Of a stretch of 64,000 bases of DNA, positions 30,868 through 43,600 are shown piece by piece. The stretch is taken from positions 18,536,921 through 18,600,920 of the forward strand of contig OZ020269.1 of NCBI GenBank assembly GCA_963971225.1, written 5' to 3'. Within the stretch, counting starts at the first letter, position 1. Every line of letters starts with the position of its first letter. Both the position numbers and the translations under genes were made by a program. The notes beneath the pieces were generated by a model that worked only from the letters and a program-made list of their open reading frames with translations, ran no database searches and was not told the DNA's origin. The stretch is from Melieria omissa (taxonomy: Eukaryota > Arthropoda > Insecta > Diptera > Ulidiidae).

Positions 30868-32133
30868 ATGTCACAACGCCTGGAAATTACGTTAGAGCAG
30901 CCAAATCCACTTTTTGAAAAGTGGCTGGAGAAATGGCTGCACGATGCCGAGCAACGCAACGCCAAGTCGCAGCACAAGCTGCGCGACGCACTGCTAGCAC
31001 TGCGCAGCTACCCACTACCACTGGCCTCGGGACGTGAGTGTGCCATATTGCGCGGCTTCGGCACCACACTCTGCAATCTCATCGACCAGGAGCTGCGTGC
31101 ACTGCACGAAAAACAGCCCAACAATGCCACACAACCTGCCACCACAAGCATGAGTATCTTCCAACAGGATGTACAAGCAGTTGTGGCATCTGTGAAAAAA
31201 GCCAAGCAGAAGAAGTCACCTAAAAAAGCAAACAAAATCACCAAAAAAGCGCAAAAGGCACTGGATGATGAGGAGGAACGTATGCGCCAGGTGGTAATGA
31301 GTCCGGGCAGCTTTCGCATTTCCTTGCTGGTGGATACACAAGAAACGAGCGGCAAGAACAAACGCACGCTGGATCAGACACGCAGCTACCTGGAATCGCT
31401 CAGCGTTCCGTATGAAGTGCGCCGCCTAACCTTGGGCGATTTTCTATGGATAGCGCGTGATAGCGCGGGCAATGAGCTGGTGTTGCCCTACATTGTGGAG
31501 CGTAAACGCTTCGACGACTTGGCCTCCAGCATACGCGATGGTCGTTTTCATGAACAGAAGCATCGACTGCGCCAGTGCGGCCTGCAGCACGTGATCTACC
31601 TGGTTGAAGACTACGGCGACAATGAGCACCTGAGTTTGCCAATGGATAATCTGCAGCAGGCCATTGTCAACACGCAAATACACTCGGGCTTCAAGGTGGC
31701 ACACACGGAAAACCACTGGCGCTCAATGGTCTACCTGCAGCATGTAACACAATCGCTGATTAAGCTTTACAAGGACAAAGTGCTGCTGAGCACAGCCAAG
31801 GAAGATGTGCGTCCTTGTCAGCCCACGAACGAGCTAGTAGGCCTGATGAAGTTTCGCGAACTCTACGAAGATTCGGCGCGCAATGCACAGCTAACAGTGC
31901 GAGAGATATTCGTGCAGCAACTGCTGCAGCTGCACTCGCTGTCACTGGAGAAGGCATTAGCCATTGTGGCGGTATATCCTACGCCCAGAGTGCTTTTCGA
32001 TGCGTACAAAGACTGTAAAGACGAACAGGAAGCAAGATTGCTGCTGGCCAAAATTACTTTTGGTCCACTCCAACGTTCGCTGGGTGATAAGATTAGTCAA
32101 ACTGTTTACGACTTTTATGAAACTGAGTTTTAG
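30868..32133 (+). CDS. mus81: Crossover junction endonuclease MUS81
   Basis: Catalytic subunit of the XPF-family MUS81-EME1 (fly Mms4) structure-specific nuclease. The family cuts 3' flaps, stalled forks and nicked Holliday junctions in the nucleus. Single exon, 421 residues. N-terminal helix-hairpin-helix region at about 10-85 (including ILRGFGTTLCNLIDQEL). A Lys-rich linker (107-130) may carry the nuclear localisation signal. The nuclease domain is about 150-300. Its motif is complete: LLVDTQE (153-159), GD (190-191) and VERKRFDDL (210-218), so the active-site aspartates, glutamate and lysine are present. A C-terminal HhH2 region ends near residue 418. Shorter than human MUS81 (551) mainly because the linker is short. 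GC content is well above the flanking DNA. The ATG gives a natural N-terminus. Confidence 0.95.
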   Translation: MSQRLEITLEQPNPLFEKWLEKWLHDAEQRNAKSQHKLRDALLALRSYPLPLASGRECAILRGFGTTLCNLIDQELRALHEKQPNNATQPATTSMSIFQQDVQAVVASVKKAKQKKSPKKANKITKKAQKALDDEEERMRQVVMSPGSFRISLLVDTQETSGKNKRTLDQTRSYLESLSVPYEVRRLTLGDFLWIARDSAGNELVLPYIVERKRFDDLASSIRDGRFHEQKHRLRQCGLQHVIYLVEDYGDNEHLSLPMDNLQQAIVNTQIHSGFKVAHTENHWRSMVYLQHVTQSLIKLYKDKVLLSTAKEDVRPCQPTNELVGLMKFRELYEDSARNAQLTVREIFVQQLLQLHSLSLEKALAIVAVYPTPRVLFDAYKDCKDEQEARLLLAKITFGPLQRSLGDKISQTVYDFYETEF

Positions 32134-32552
32134 CAAAGCGTGTAATTGGAAACTATATCATAGGAAAGTAAAATCAAAGTTATTGTAGTTGAACGTTATA
32201 TTTTATATTTTCGTGATCTTGTATAATTTTAATCATTTATCCTTAACATTAAATCATAATTTCGTCAATCCTTGAATGCATGTCTTTTTCATCAACAAGT
32301 TTCAAACGTTTAGTTCGAATTACATATTTCATCACACATTTCTTCCCACTTCACTTGTGCACTACTCTTCCCAGAAAGCACACTAATGTCAGTTGCCCAT
32401 ATCAGCTCCATCGTGAACCGAACTAAATTCAGAAGAAGAAGAGCAACACGTCCCTGGGGTTTTTTCACTTCTCATTGCACCGGAATTATTTTAATTGAAT
32501 TAGCTTTAACTCGTATTGCTACTAAACATAATTCAAATAAAACTTAAGAGAA

Positions 32553-33207
32553 ATGTCAACAAAAACGAATACCATTGAACGGAACAGCAACGGCAGCGCG
32601 AAATCGTCAGCGCTATCGGAGATTTGCTCGCGTGCGCTCAAAGCGAAGTCGGACTGGCCCGATAAGGTGAGTGAACGGTGCTGTGGAGCATGCAATTTTA
32701 GAACAGCGGTGTAGCAGGGGAAGCGAAGAAGCTGCAAGAACGTGAATGTGTATTAAGTGGCTGAAGTAAAAACAGTCAACGTCACGTGGAATATAGCGCG
32801 AAAAGTTAGTAATCAAAACAAATTGGTTTTTACAATTGCAGGATGAGTTTCTGGATGTCATCTACTGGGCGCGCCAAATCTTTGGCATTTTACTGGGCAT
32901 TGTTTGGGGCATTGTGCCGTTGAAGGGGTTAATCGGACTGGTGCTGTGAGTATTCGAGTTGCAATCTACTTCTGGGAAATCGCCAAATGTGACACTTTCT
33001 TCTTTCAGCTTTGCGGGCATCAGCTGTGGCATTGTGTACCTTTACGCCATTAATTTCCAGGGCATTGACGAGGAATCGTACGGCGGCGCTTGGGAGCTGG
33101 TGAAGGAGGGCTTCATGACCTCATTTGCCGGGTTTCTGGTGACGTGGATCATCTTCTACACGGGACTGCACTACGACGAGATCATGGCGGCCAAGGAGTC
33201 GTCATAA
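32553..33207 (+). CDS. RAB5IF: RAB5IF / OPTI homologue (EMC6-like membrane protein)
   Basis: Homologue of human RAB5IF (C20orf24, also RCAF1 or OPTI), reported in the GET/EMC-linked GEL membrane-insertion complex and in respirasome assembly. Three plus-strand exons, 32553-32666, 32842-32945 and 33009-33207, with consistent phase, give 138 residues. Exon 2 starts with the family block DEFLDVIYWARQIFGILLGI. Exon 3 contains GIDEESYGGAWELVKEGFMT then SFAGFLVTWIIFYTGLHYDE. Both are strongly conserved with the human protein. There are three hydrophobic segments (about 49-65, 71-90, 113-130). The start ATG follows CTTAAGAGAA and gives a polar N-terminus before the first membrane segment. Its 3' end converges on U2A, with polyadenylation signals on opposite strands within 25 bases. 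Confidence 0.92.
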
Positions 33208-33642
33208 TATCTGAGGCTCAGGTAGTGGGCGACGCGTAGTCGGACTTTGTTTTAATGTTGAAGTTGAATATGTAAAGTTCGTTCGAATGATTTCTAGCCA
33301 GTCTCCATGCAGCAACCCACAGTACAATAAACAGCTCAACACTCCACACAAGGAGACAACGCCACGTGCACATCTCCGCCAAAGCCTGATTTCGTTGCCG
33401 CAGTTCCTAGCGCCCAGACAATTCCATGTAGCAGTTGACTCCTTCAATATTTAGCATTCAACAAGCCTAATAGCAAAATGTATACATATGTAACCGACAT
33501 TGAATTGAGATTCCCACATAATCTACGTATTTGTCTTCGCATTTTAATTTAATGTTTTTGTTAAAATAGCAGTGCACTACTGTTGCGTAGCATAAAATAT
33601 GTAGTATAAACTTTTTCTATGAAAAACCAATGAAAGTAAGCA

Positions 33643-33648
33643 AATAAA
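33643..33648 (+). terminator. Polyadenylation signal of RAB5IF homologue
   Basis: AATAAA on the plus strand. Cleavage 15-30 bases downstream would fall beyond the opposing signal of U2A at 33661-33666. Confidence 0.55.
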
Positions 33649-33660
33649 ACTGCACGGTGT

Positions 33661-33666
33661 TTTATT
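33661..33666 (-). terminator. Polyadenylation signal of U2A
   Basis: AATAAA on the minus strand, about 90 bases after the U2A stop codon. Confidence 0.55.
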
Positions 33667-33753
33667 GAAAAGTTCAAGCGCATTTTTTCCTCAATAAAAT
33701 CCAGTTAAAGTCCATTTTCGCTATTATAATCAATTAATGACGAAACCTAAAAA

Positions 33754-34542
33754 CTAATATTCCATAGCATCGCCTGCATTGCCGTTGCCGTTTTGCGTCG
33801 TCCCGTTGTGACTGGGCTCCAGGCTAAAATTTTCGGGCAGCTGCCCGCTCTGCAGAATGCGCGATAATCGCTCCACCTCTTGCAGCGAATTGGCCTGATT
33901 GATTGCCTCTCGAATGCGCATCAAATCTTCGGGACTAGCTAGACGCGATGCGCTGACGGCGCTCTTACCGCCCGCCTCTGCCGTTATGGCTGCTGCGGCA
34001 TTTAACTTTGAACGCTTCGCCACCTCTTTCAGCATATCCTTGCCCTGCTTTGTGCGGAAAAAGTCCTGCGCAGCACGTCGATCTTTTTGCTTTATCTTTC
34101 TAAAGTCCAGCAGTCGCAGCTGTGGAAACTTGAACGCCATGTACTCGCGATAGAAGGCCTTCGTAGAGACGGGATTCACCAACAGGCACAAGGTCTCCAG
34201 ATGTGGCAGCGTGACCAGTGGTTCGAGGTCGCTGAGCTCTTGCAGATTGTTGCCGGTCAGTATGACGGAATTCAGATTGGGCACCGCTTCGTGCAGGCCA
34301 TCAGCAATGCGCAAAATGCGATTGTTGTTCAGCAGCAGACACTTGAGACGCGGCAGATACGGCAGTCCGTCCAATTTGCGCAAATCATTGTCGGACAGAT
34401 CGATGGTGTCGAATTGATCGAGTGTGGCGCCCAGATTTTCAATTTGTGGTATCTTATAGCCGCGCAGATCGAGTTCGCGCTCCCGGCACGGATTGATGAA
34501 CTGCATCGACTGGTTGACCAGCTCCGGTGTTAGTTTCACCAT
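33754..34542 (-). CDS. U2A: U2 snRNP protein A' (U2A, SNRPA1)
   Basis: Leucine-rich-repeat subunit of U2 snRNP; with U2B'' it binds stem-loop IV of U2 snRNA in the spliceosome. Single exon, 262 residues (human 255). The N-terminus MVKLTPELVNQSMQFINPCR and the repeats that follow (RELDLRGYKIPQIENLG, DTIDLSDNDLRKLDGLP, CLLLNNNRILRIADGL, NSVILTGNNLQELSDLEPL) match the family closely. Then comes the cap LCLLVNPVSTKAFYREYMAF. The C-terminal 90 residues are polar and basic to Gln/Asn-rich, as in other insects. The start is the only plausible Met. Higher GC than surrounding DNA. Confidence 0.95.
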   Translation of the reverse strand: MVKLTPELVNQSMQFINPCRERELDLRGYKIPQIENLGATLDQFDTIDLSDNDLRKLDGLPYLPRLKCLLLNNNRILRIADGLHEAVPNLNSVILTGNNLQELSDLEPLVTLPHLETLCLLVNPVSTKAFYREYMAFKFPQLRLLDFRKIKQKDRRAAQDFFRTKQGKDMLKEVAKRSKLNAAAAITAEAGGKSAVSASRLASPEDLMRIREAINQANSLQEVERLSRILQSGQLPENFSLEPSHNGTTQNGNGNAGDAMEY

Positions 34543-36184
34543 TTTTACGGTGACTTTGGCAATGCAAAGTATTTAGACTGTTTTGTAACGTAACTGAGTG
34601 CAAGTCTTATTGCTGATAAACACTGGTAAATAAGTTAGTTTGGAAACTGTGTGAATTTCAATCAAATGTGGTCAAGCGTCCAGAACTGCGAATAAAACAC
34701 TTTTTGACAGCAGCAGTGTAAGGCAAACAGTGCTGCCAAGTTGTATTTGGGTAATGCCAACAGGGTTGCATTTGCCATTAAGAAAAGTTAAAATAGATAA
34801 TAAGACTAATCGTCCATGGTAGCTTAGCTTATTGGTTTCTTGCCAACACATAATATTTAATTCTTAAATTGCAGTTGTCTTATTGAATGCCCGCGCCCCC
34901 TTAATAAAACAGCTGTTTTATTTATTTCGGTAAATCGCATTTTTTTTTTATTATTTTTCGTATGTTTTCGACATTTTTAATTTATTTGATTTTTCGTTTT
35001 TAAATATAATTTTATTAAATAGTCAATTTATGTGTTTCTCATGCATGGTTCTCGTTTACTCAATTGTTAATGGTAATACTTGTTTTTTCATTCACATTGT
35101 TGTTGCTGTTTTGAAATCGTAAAACTTCGTGCGCACAATTAAAAACTCGACTGTACGTTTTGCTATCGTAACTATATATTTTTTTTGTTTCAAATAGTGA
35201 AATGTAAACTGTTCGTTTGACGGTTTTGTGTGAATTTTAGAGGTGGGGAGTGGGAGTTTTCATTTCAAATTGTTTATTTTATCAACTTTACACTATACCT
35301 GTGACTATAAATGTGTGTGTGTGCGTGTATTCGGAAACGTTCTGTTTCTTCATCGCTTGTCTTCTACAGTGCATTGCTAGTAAGTTTTGGGGGGGAAATT
35401 GTTTACTAACGTCACTACACTTTCAAATTGTTATGGTTGCGTGTTCTTACTAAACGTTTGCTACTTAATTTGTTTCAATTAGTATTTCTTTGTTGTTGTT
35501 TTGTTGCAATCTTTCGTCAATTAGTTTGTCTTAATTTGTGCAATTTTGACCAAGTTTTCAACTTAACTAAAGCTAACAGCCTGAACGCCTAATTAGTTGT
35601 CACGCAATGTTTAAAATGTTTTGTTTTTCGACATTTTATCTAATTTACTTTTTAGTCAAACAGTGCAGTTGTTCATTGAAAATATTTAAATATCTGGCTA
35701 TCGATTCAGATATATGAAAAATCAGCTGTTCCCATACTTTGATTACACTGCACAAAAATTAGCCTAACATTTAAACTTTTATTTGCATTTAAATAGAAAC
35801 CAAAAGATTGCATGAACACATGGGTTTCAGTAGAAAAATTTAAATTCATGAGACACTTACATAGAAAAAAATAATTGAAATGAAAAGTTTTGTAGTAAAA
35901 ACTCGTTTTATTTTAGATTGTCGTTTGTCAGTTTTTGATTTTATTAAAAAAAATTAAACTTTTGTGAAATAAAGTGGGCGCCGTTGCAGTCCAAATTTTG
36001 TTAACTATGTTATTTGTGTCATTAAAGTGTTTCTTCTAAATCTGCTGACACAATTTACATAGTAATTTTGTCATTTCTACTGTTTTGTTTTCGATTGTGT
36101 TCTTTGTTAGAGTTTCTGAAAAAATGTTAATGTTTTTTCCTTTTTTTCATTTTTTTAATGAAAATTTATAATGAAATAATTATA
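34543..36184. other. Intergenic AT-rich region
   Basis: Between U2A and the 3' end of CARMIL. The left end is U2A promoter. The right part may be CARMIL 3' untranslated sequence. No coding sequence recognised. Confidence 0.4.
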
Positions 36185-36415
36185 CAGTGGTGTCTGGATA
36201 TAGTGAACTAATTATTGCAAGACCTGTATTGAGGTTGTTCACTATATCAAGGTCAACATTTTTGTTCAAAAACTCGTTTTATTTGCTCAAAATACACTTT
36301 TTGTTTTTTGCTTGAAAATTTGTTTCTATATTTAGAGGCTCGATGTCAAAATTTGGGTGTTCACTATATCGAGGTGTTCAATATACAGGGGGTTCACTAT
36401 ACCCAGACACGACTG
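36185..36415. mobile_element. MITE with 24-base inverted ends (pogo/Tc1-like)
   Basis: 231 bases. The left end is CAGTGGTGTCTGGATATAGT and the right end, read inward, is CAGTCGTGTCTGGGTATAGT; both continue GAAC. TTCACTATAT is repeated inside. CAGT ends are usual for pogo-like elements. The left flank is TA but the right flank is CA, so the expected TA duplication is only partly kept. Confidence 0.6.
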
Positions 36416-37644
36416 CACACTGTGATCTTCTCATAATAAAACAAAAACCAACTAAGCCGAAAGTGTAAAGCACTTAGCACAAAACGCAAGCAGAACTAAA
36501 CAAAAATCAAAGGTCAAACTATTGAAACTATGATTAATGGAAGCAGTTACAAAAATATCGCTCATCTCTCCTCAACGTCCAACTTTTGATGTATCTCAAA
36601 CAATCAATGAATTGTATACGTTTTAGCGCCGCATTTTATTTTCAACACTGTTTGATTTTATTTGATCTTTAATTTAAATGTTAAATTTCAAATATATACT
36701 ATATAGAGTGGGTGATTGTGTGTAGGTGTGTATGTATGTATGTACCTATATGTATGTACGTAGTAATTACACATATTGTTAGCATACTGTGCAACATCAG
36801 ATCATCATTATCGTTATCGCATTTATCGTAATCGTAGTTGTAATTGTTAATTAAATTGTTCATAAAATATGATTGGCACTTAAAATCAATACATATAGAG
36901 ATGTATATTTAATATATATATATATTATATACTCGCTTGCTGCTTGCACAGCTTCAACTGCTTCCTCATCCTCATCGCTTCAACTTCAACTTCATCATCA
37001 TCATCATCATAATATACATCGATGGAAAATAGTGGGAGCAGAGTACATTTAAATTTTAACTAAAACTAAACTTTGTATAAATATCCATACAGTAAAATGT
37101 ATATAAAATATGTAAAAAAGTATATCTGTACTTTACAATGGAATACTTTGATTTAAGAGCGTTTAGCATGGAAGATAATAAATTAAAGAGAATACAAAAT
37201 TTTTAAATACAAAATAAAATTTTCTCATTAAAATACATTTGTTTTGCCAGTTCGATTAGTATTAATAAAATTTGTTTAAATATATAAAAACATTAAAACT
37301 TAAAAGTAAATACAAAAAGTTAACAGCATCCAACAATTTCGCACAATAAAAAATAAAAAACACACGCACCATTGCACAAACCAAATTTCCGCTACGAAAA
37401 CAATTCAAATAAGGAAAATATACGAACTCAATTTAATTGCCTTGCGGCACAATGCGCACCAACACGGCTGCGCCGTTGAACACTTAATACGTTAGCTTTA
37501 TTTCGCCTTCAAGTAATTCTTATAAACGTCTCAGTGACTTATTTTCGCTTCATTCATTCTGCTGCGTGGCCATTTTCATTTCTCGTTCTATTTGTTTTTT
37601 GTTAATGTTTTTGGTTTTTCTAACTTGAAACTTTGTTCGCGCGC
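36416..37644. other. Probable CARMIL 3' untranslated / intergenic DNA
   Basis: Very AT-rich, with short microsatellites (TGTATG at 36725-36760, TCATCA at 36990-37010). No coding sequence. Confidence 0.35.
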
Positions 37645-40600
37645 TCACAAATCAACAACATCCTCTTTTGTGTATTGCGTGTCTCTAAGGGTGCGTCGTA
37701 TGGAAGAGCGTTGCAGGCCTTCAACTAATGTCTCCTAGAAGAGGCAAGTGGCAAGTGGATAGAACATTTTAGCATATAAGAAAATTTCACAAAGCTCAGC
37801 TTACGTAAGGCAAATGTAACAAAAACAACACATGCAAACGACACTAAACAATGAGGTACGCATGAAAATAGAATAAAATAAGCCAGAAAGTACAAACATG
37901 ACACTGACAGATGATAATGAAAAATAAACAAGAAATCTTTAAAATGTATTAAATGAGTTTAAAGCTCGTTGCAGATTAAATTAAATATTATATGATTCAA
38001 AAAATTACGCACACACAAAGCAATTATTAAAATTAAGCAATTAAACAATTACAAATGGTTAAAAACTAAACGCAAACATTCAATGGAGAATTAAAGCAAT
38101 TTCGTAACTACAATAACAAATGTTTTGATTTTTTTTTTGTTGTCACACAAAAACATATGTTTTGATATTTTTTGTTTTTTTGGAGCCAAAATGTGTTAAC
38201 CGCAAAGCAGCGCGCACCCAATGCAAGAATTGTTTGTGAATTTTCAGCGCGATCCGTTGCCAAAATGTGGTCCTTGAATGGGGTAACAGCGCAAAACAAC
38301 AGACATTAGCACACAGTAGCGCGACGCGACGCGCGCTCTCTCTGAACAGTACGAAATTCAAACCTCGAATAGTGCGGAAATCTCTTTGCCTGCAATGCGT
38401 TTGATGCCGACGCTCTGCTTCTCGCTGCACAGAAACGAGGCACTGGCCTCGCTGCTGCTGCTGTGGCTGTTGCCGTTGCGTATGTTTAGGATTTCATTGG
38501 TGGTGATGTTGCTGTGACTGTGACTACTCTTGCCATTCTCGGTAATGATGGTTTTCGAGAGCATTGTCTCTGTGCTGGCGCTGCCGTTGGTGCTCACCGA
38601 GCTGCTGGTCAGCTGCGTGCGTTGCGAGCTCAATACTGTGGTGACTGTGGGACTAATGCTGCCGCCGCCATTGCCGCTGCCACTGTTGCGTTTGCTGCTT
38701 ATGTTGGCCGTTGAGGCGGACTTTAGTATGGGCGCGCCAGTAGCGGACGATGTCAGCAGCGTTCGGGGCAAAACCTGTGGTTTCATCGGCAATTCTGTGA
38801 TGTTTTCGCGTCGTAAATCAAAGTAAAACAAACAACAAAACACAATAAAACCAATGTACAAAAAACAAAAATATTAAATCAAATTTAAAATAAAAGTAAT
38901 AATAATAATAATGTAACTTTAATGAAACTATTTAAATTGTGCATGCAAATTGCTAAATAACACATTTCAATAGTAACTGTTGACTAAAGTGCAGTTTAAA
39001 TGAATTGGATAATAGATTCAAGTCGATTAACAATTCAAATCAACCTTCAATGTAATGTTTATGCCATTTTATTAATTTCTTGCAAAACAATATATGAACT
39101 TTTAAGCAAAACTAATCAAATAGAATAATGAAAGAGTGCCTCTGCTTATAGCCCAAAGGGCAAATGATTTCAGTTTCATAGAAATGAGTTTAATATATAC
39201 AACAAATTATAAATATATCTTGGCATTGTTTAAAAATTCTTTTGTACAAAACTATAAACTGCAAAAAATTCAAAAATTAATGTGAAAATAGAGTAGAGAG
39301 ATGCATTTCAATCAGCATTCATACATAAATATTTACAATACATCAAATATAATTGAAAATCTACAACACATCTAAATCGTCTCACTTTATTTGTACTCTT
39401 CAGTATAAAAATCAGTATAGATTAATGCCATTATTCAACAATCGATGGTCAACTTACCCATTCGGTTAAGGCCAGCTGCAAGTTCACGCACTGATTTCTT
39501 CTCCAATGCGGCGCCTGCAAATACAATCAACATTAGCTTTTGAAACTAAATGAGAAGCTAGTCAATCTTGTTACCTGGCGTTATGCCCACAATGCTGCCG
39601 CCACCGCTGCCACCAGCAGCTATTGCAATGCCCGGCGTAATGCCCACAATTGAACCGCCTGTGCCCTGGCCGAACGGCACAACCTCGCATTCTGCGAAAG
39701 TTATAAAAAACAAATTAAAATTATGGAAATTAAAACAAATTAATAAAAAGAATTGACAAGTAAGACGCCTAAACTAAATGCCTCACAAATTGAAATTGAG
39801 ATTCCCTTAAACAAATCGCTTTGATAAGACAAACTTAGCACTTTTGTAAACTATTTCTACCGAAAAAGTTACATCAATTCAAGCAGCACCGCTTAAACTT
39901 CACTCAGACCGACATAGAAATGAACAGACATTATTTCTTAAAATACATCGATTTCAATTGCCCAATGACTATGAGCGCGCAATGCTCTGCAGCGCTCGCT
40001 CAACTCAACTCAACACACCTTCGTCCAGGTTTTCTGGTGTTGTTTTGCTTGAATCGCCGCCATGATAATCACCTGCAGCTGCGGCGGCGTTCGATTTCGG
40101 CTCGTTGCCCACCACCGACCAGGGACGCGGCTTCTGCAGCACAATCGGCGTGCGCAGAATGCCGTTGCCCGTCTTCACCACCACACTGTCGCCGCCAGTG
40201 TGACTCTTGATCGAATCGGTGCTGGGCGAACGCATTTTGTCCTCGCGTCCGGGCGCCTTAAGCAGCGCGCCGCCATCCTCGCCCACGCCGCCCTCGGTGC
40301 GCATTTTCATTAGCGGCGATTTGCGGCCCACCAGCGGTGAATACTTTTCCAGATTGTCGGTGGAACGCGAGCGTGTGGTCCAAGAAACGCCTGCCAAGCC
40401 AAGAATAAGAGGATTAAGAGGAAAGAGAGGAATTATTAGCATTGCTCACCCTTTAGCAGCGGCGAATTACGTTCCAGCTTGATGGGTTTGCGCTCCTCCA
40501 GTATGGGCGTGGTCTCCTCGGATGTCATGTGTCCATTGCCATCGCGACTCATGGTCGGACTGTCCACAAACGACAGCGAGCTGCACTCCTCCGAGGTGGG

Positions 40601-43600
40601 CGACACGAGCGGCGTGAGCGTGGTGGGCGTCACCGAGCCCGGCCGAAAGAACTGCTCCAGGCCCTCGCCAATCTCCTTGGTGGCGCCGCCCTCCACTGTG
40701 ACTAGCGGGCGCGTGGGTGCGCGCGTCTTGGCGCGCTTGGGCCGTCCCTTGACCAGATGCTGCAGCTGAAACGAAGCGCTCGGCAGCTCCGTAATCGAAT
40801 CACAGCACTCGTCGCCGACGCCATCGTCGCCACCGCTGCCAGCGCCGCCGGTTATGCTGCCGGCGCCAGTGCCGTTGGAGTCGCGCGGCGATAGTTGTGA
40901 CGAGGAACGATGCGACGACGGCGACTCGAGCAGATCGGGAATGTGGCCCAAGCTTAGGTTCTCGACAACTGACTGTGGGCGCACTTTGCGCGCAACGGAG
41001 CGACGCTTGGTGGGCAAATGCGGCGTGGCCTGTGACATAGAGAAAGTCAAGTGCCGTGGCGACATATTAGTATTTGATGGCAAACGTGAAATGAGTGATG
41101 GCATACGAAGAAGAAGAAGAAGACGAGAAATGTGAAAATTAATAAAAGCAAATGTTGAACTAAAATACGCTAAATGCGAGCAATGGCAGTTAATGATGGA
41201 ATGGGGCGCATGAACAATGCACAATGCATGATGATGAATGTTGGTGCTAAAGTGCTAACTAAATATGCCGAAATCAAGAGGGGGAATTGAATGCTGCACA
41301 ACTTAAGGGTACATTTCGAAAGATAAAAAACAACTACCAAACAATAATAGTAATGCTTATAAAACAACAACAAAACAATATATGTATGTAGAGAGCAGCA
41401 AACCAAATCATATCAACCGATATACCCAAATCAACTATTTACTTAGTACAGTGCGGGAGAACTGAATGGGGTCGGCAATCGACCGCAGAACACAAAAATC
41501 ACCCATGTACGAGCTAATGTATGTAAATGCGTACTGAGAGGCCACTACTTACAAGGTTCAGATATTCCAATTTCTGTTCAAGTACGATTTGTGATTTTGA
41601 TTCAATTTTTCATTTTGTTTGGTTTTTTGTCAAATTTCATTGTACACAAATTTTGCGGATGAGGTTAGGTGGATTTGTTGTTAAATTTTTGTTTAGTTTG
41701 GTGGTTTAGATTTTGTTGTAGTAGTTGTTGTTGTGTGTATGTTAACGATTGTTTCATTGATTGATTGATTGATTGATTGATAGCATGATGAACGAGGGGG
41801 AAGAGGAAGACACAAAACAAAACACAAATGTTTTAATTTTTTGTTGTTGCTATTGTTTGACGCAAAGTTAAACACAGAATCAATGAGTCTTATTGTTTAG
41901 AAGTGTATGTGTGTGTGTATTCTATGTATAATATAGTGGGCCAAGTCTAAGTGTTTACTTATGCGTGTGGATGTATGCAGCTAAGTTGCACTTTTGTGAT
42001 GCTTTCTAGTGTGCTGTGTAGTTGTTTTTATATATAGGTTTTTTCAAATTTAAATTGCCTCAAATTCAGTGTATTCATTTTTTGCAATGCTATGTGATAA
42101 ACGCTATGAAATTATGCACAATTTCTTCTCATTTTCATATACATGTAGCGTGTGTGTGTGTGTTTTGTTTATTTTTACAGTTTATCCAAATATGTATGTG
42201 TGATATAGATTGTAAATAGTAGTTTATATGTATTTAATGGATAATGGTATGAATCACACATCTGCTCTAGAATATGCAAATAGTTTTAGTATATATTCTG
42301 TTGTGGCTATTGTGGCAAATGATTTTGTGGACTTATTGCATCCACTTGGGCGGTGATATGGCGAAACTTACAGTGGGCGATTCTAATCCTAACTTTGGCA
42401 GTATTGAACCTCTGCCAGGTCGTATAATCATGCCATCGGCGTCCTGAAAATGAAAGAGAGAAACACATGTGAGTCAGTTTGATTAGTAAACAGAGCAGAG
42501 CTACAAGTTGTGAGTGAACTGTGATATGTTCCATGTGAAAGGAGAACATTTCTCTAACCACAAACGCAAATACGTCAACAGGCACTTGAAGTGTTTGTGA
42601 GAATATTTGGTGTTAATAATTGTAATATTTATTGTTTGGTTTTGGGAATTTCCTTAGTGATGTTTCACTTTGTAGACTATGTAAATAACTAAACATAACT
42701 GTTGGACGCTTTAAAAGCATTGAAAACTATTCAACAATTGCACGAAGATGAATTGAACTCAACTCGAATTGTAAAGGGTGACTTTTTTAGCAACATTTTT
42801 TTTGTCAACACTGTTTTTGGCAGCTCAGCTGTTTTCGTTTAACATGTTACTATCAAACATGTTCAGTTTGTTCTATAATTTAACCATGAATCGACCTTAC
42901 GAACGAACAACGCTTGCAGATTATGGAATTTTAGTATCAAAATTCATTAAGGTTCATTAAATTTCATTAAATTATTAATTACACTGTGCGTGAAATTTAC
43001 CCTCCAAAATTCAGACATGAGGGCGACCTACAGAGGACTTTTCTATAGGTATACTGAGTTGAGATCCAACAGCCGTTTGGCTGGATTGGCTCTAGTTTAA
43101 GAGAAATCCGACTTTGAAGTTTGCTCATTTTAGTCGAGTTCGTCGCTTGAGTCTTCGAGTGTTTAAATGCTAATAGATCTTAAATCGTTCCGAATACCGC
43201 TTTGCTGTCTTCGGCAAGTTTGTAGATATTTTAACGACCAACAAATTTACCTAAAACACCAATCCATAAAAAAATACATTCAAAATGTGTTTTCGACAAA
43301 AATTTTCCAAAAATCCAACTTTCGTCGAGGCATAAAAACAGTATAGCGAACCCTCGTGAAAAATATAAATGAGTATGCTTGATGCATTTCAGTCTTGTCT
43401 CAGACAGATCAGCTAGAGAGCTAATCAGACTGTTCCCCAAGGAATTTAGTCTTTTAAAAGCAAAGGCAGGGCAGCCGCAGAGGAAGTGTTCGAGTGTTTC
43501 CCTCTCGTAGATTTCCCAGCAGCTTCTGCAAAAAGGGTTGTGGGGGATTCCCAATCTCGCCGCGCGTAGACCAATTGGCCAGTGGCCGTTAGCCTAGAGA

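Noticed and set aside
40479..41135. Plus-strand open frames opposite CARMIL exons
   Set aside because: Shadows of GC-rich coding exons; no domain or splice support.
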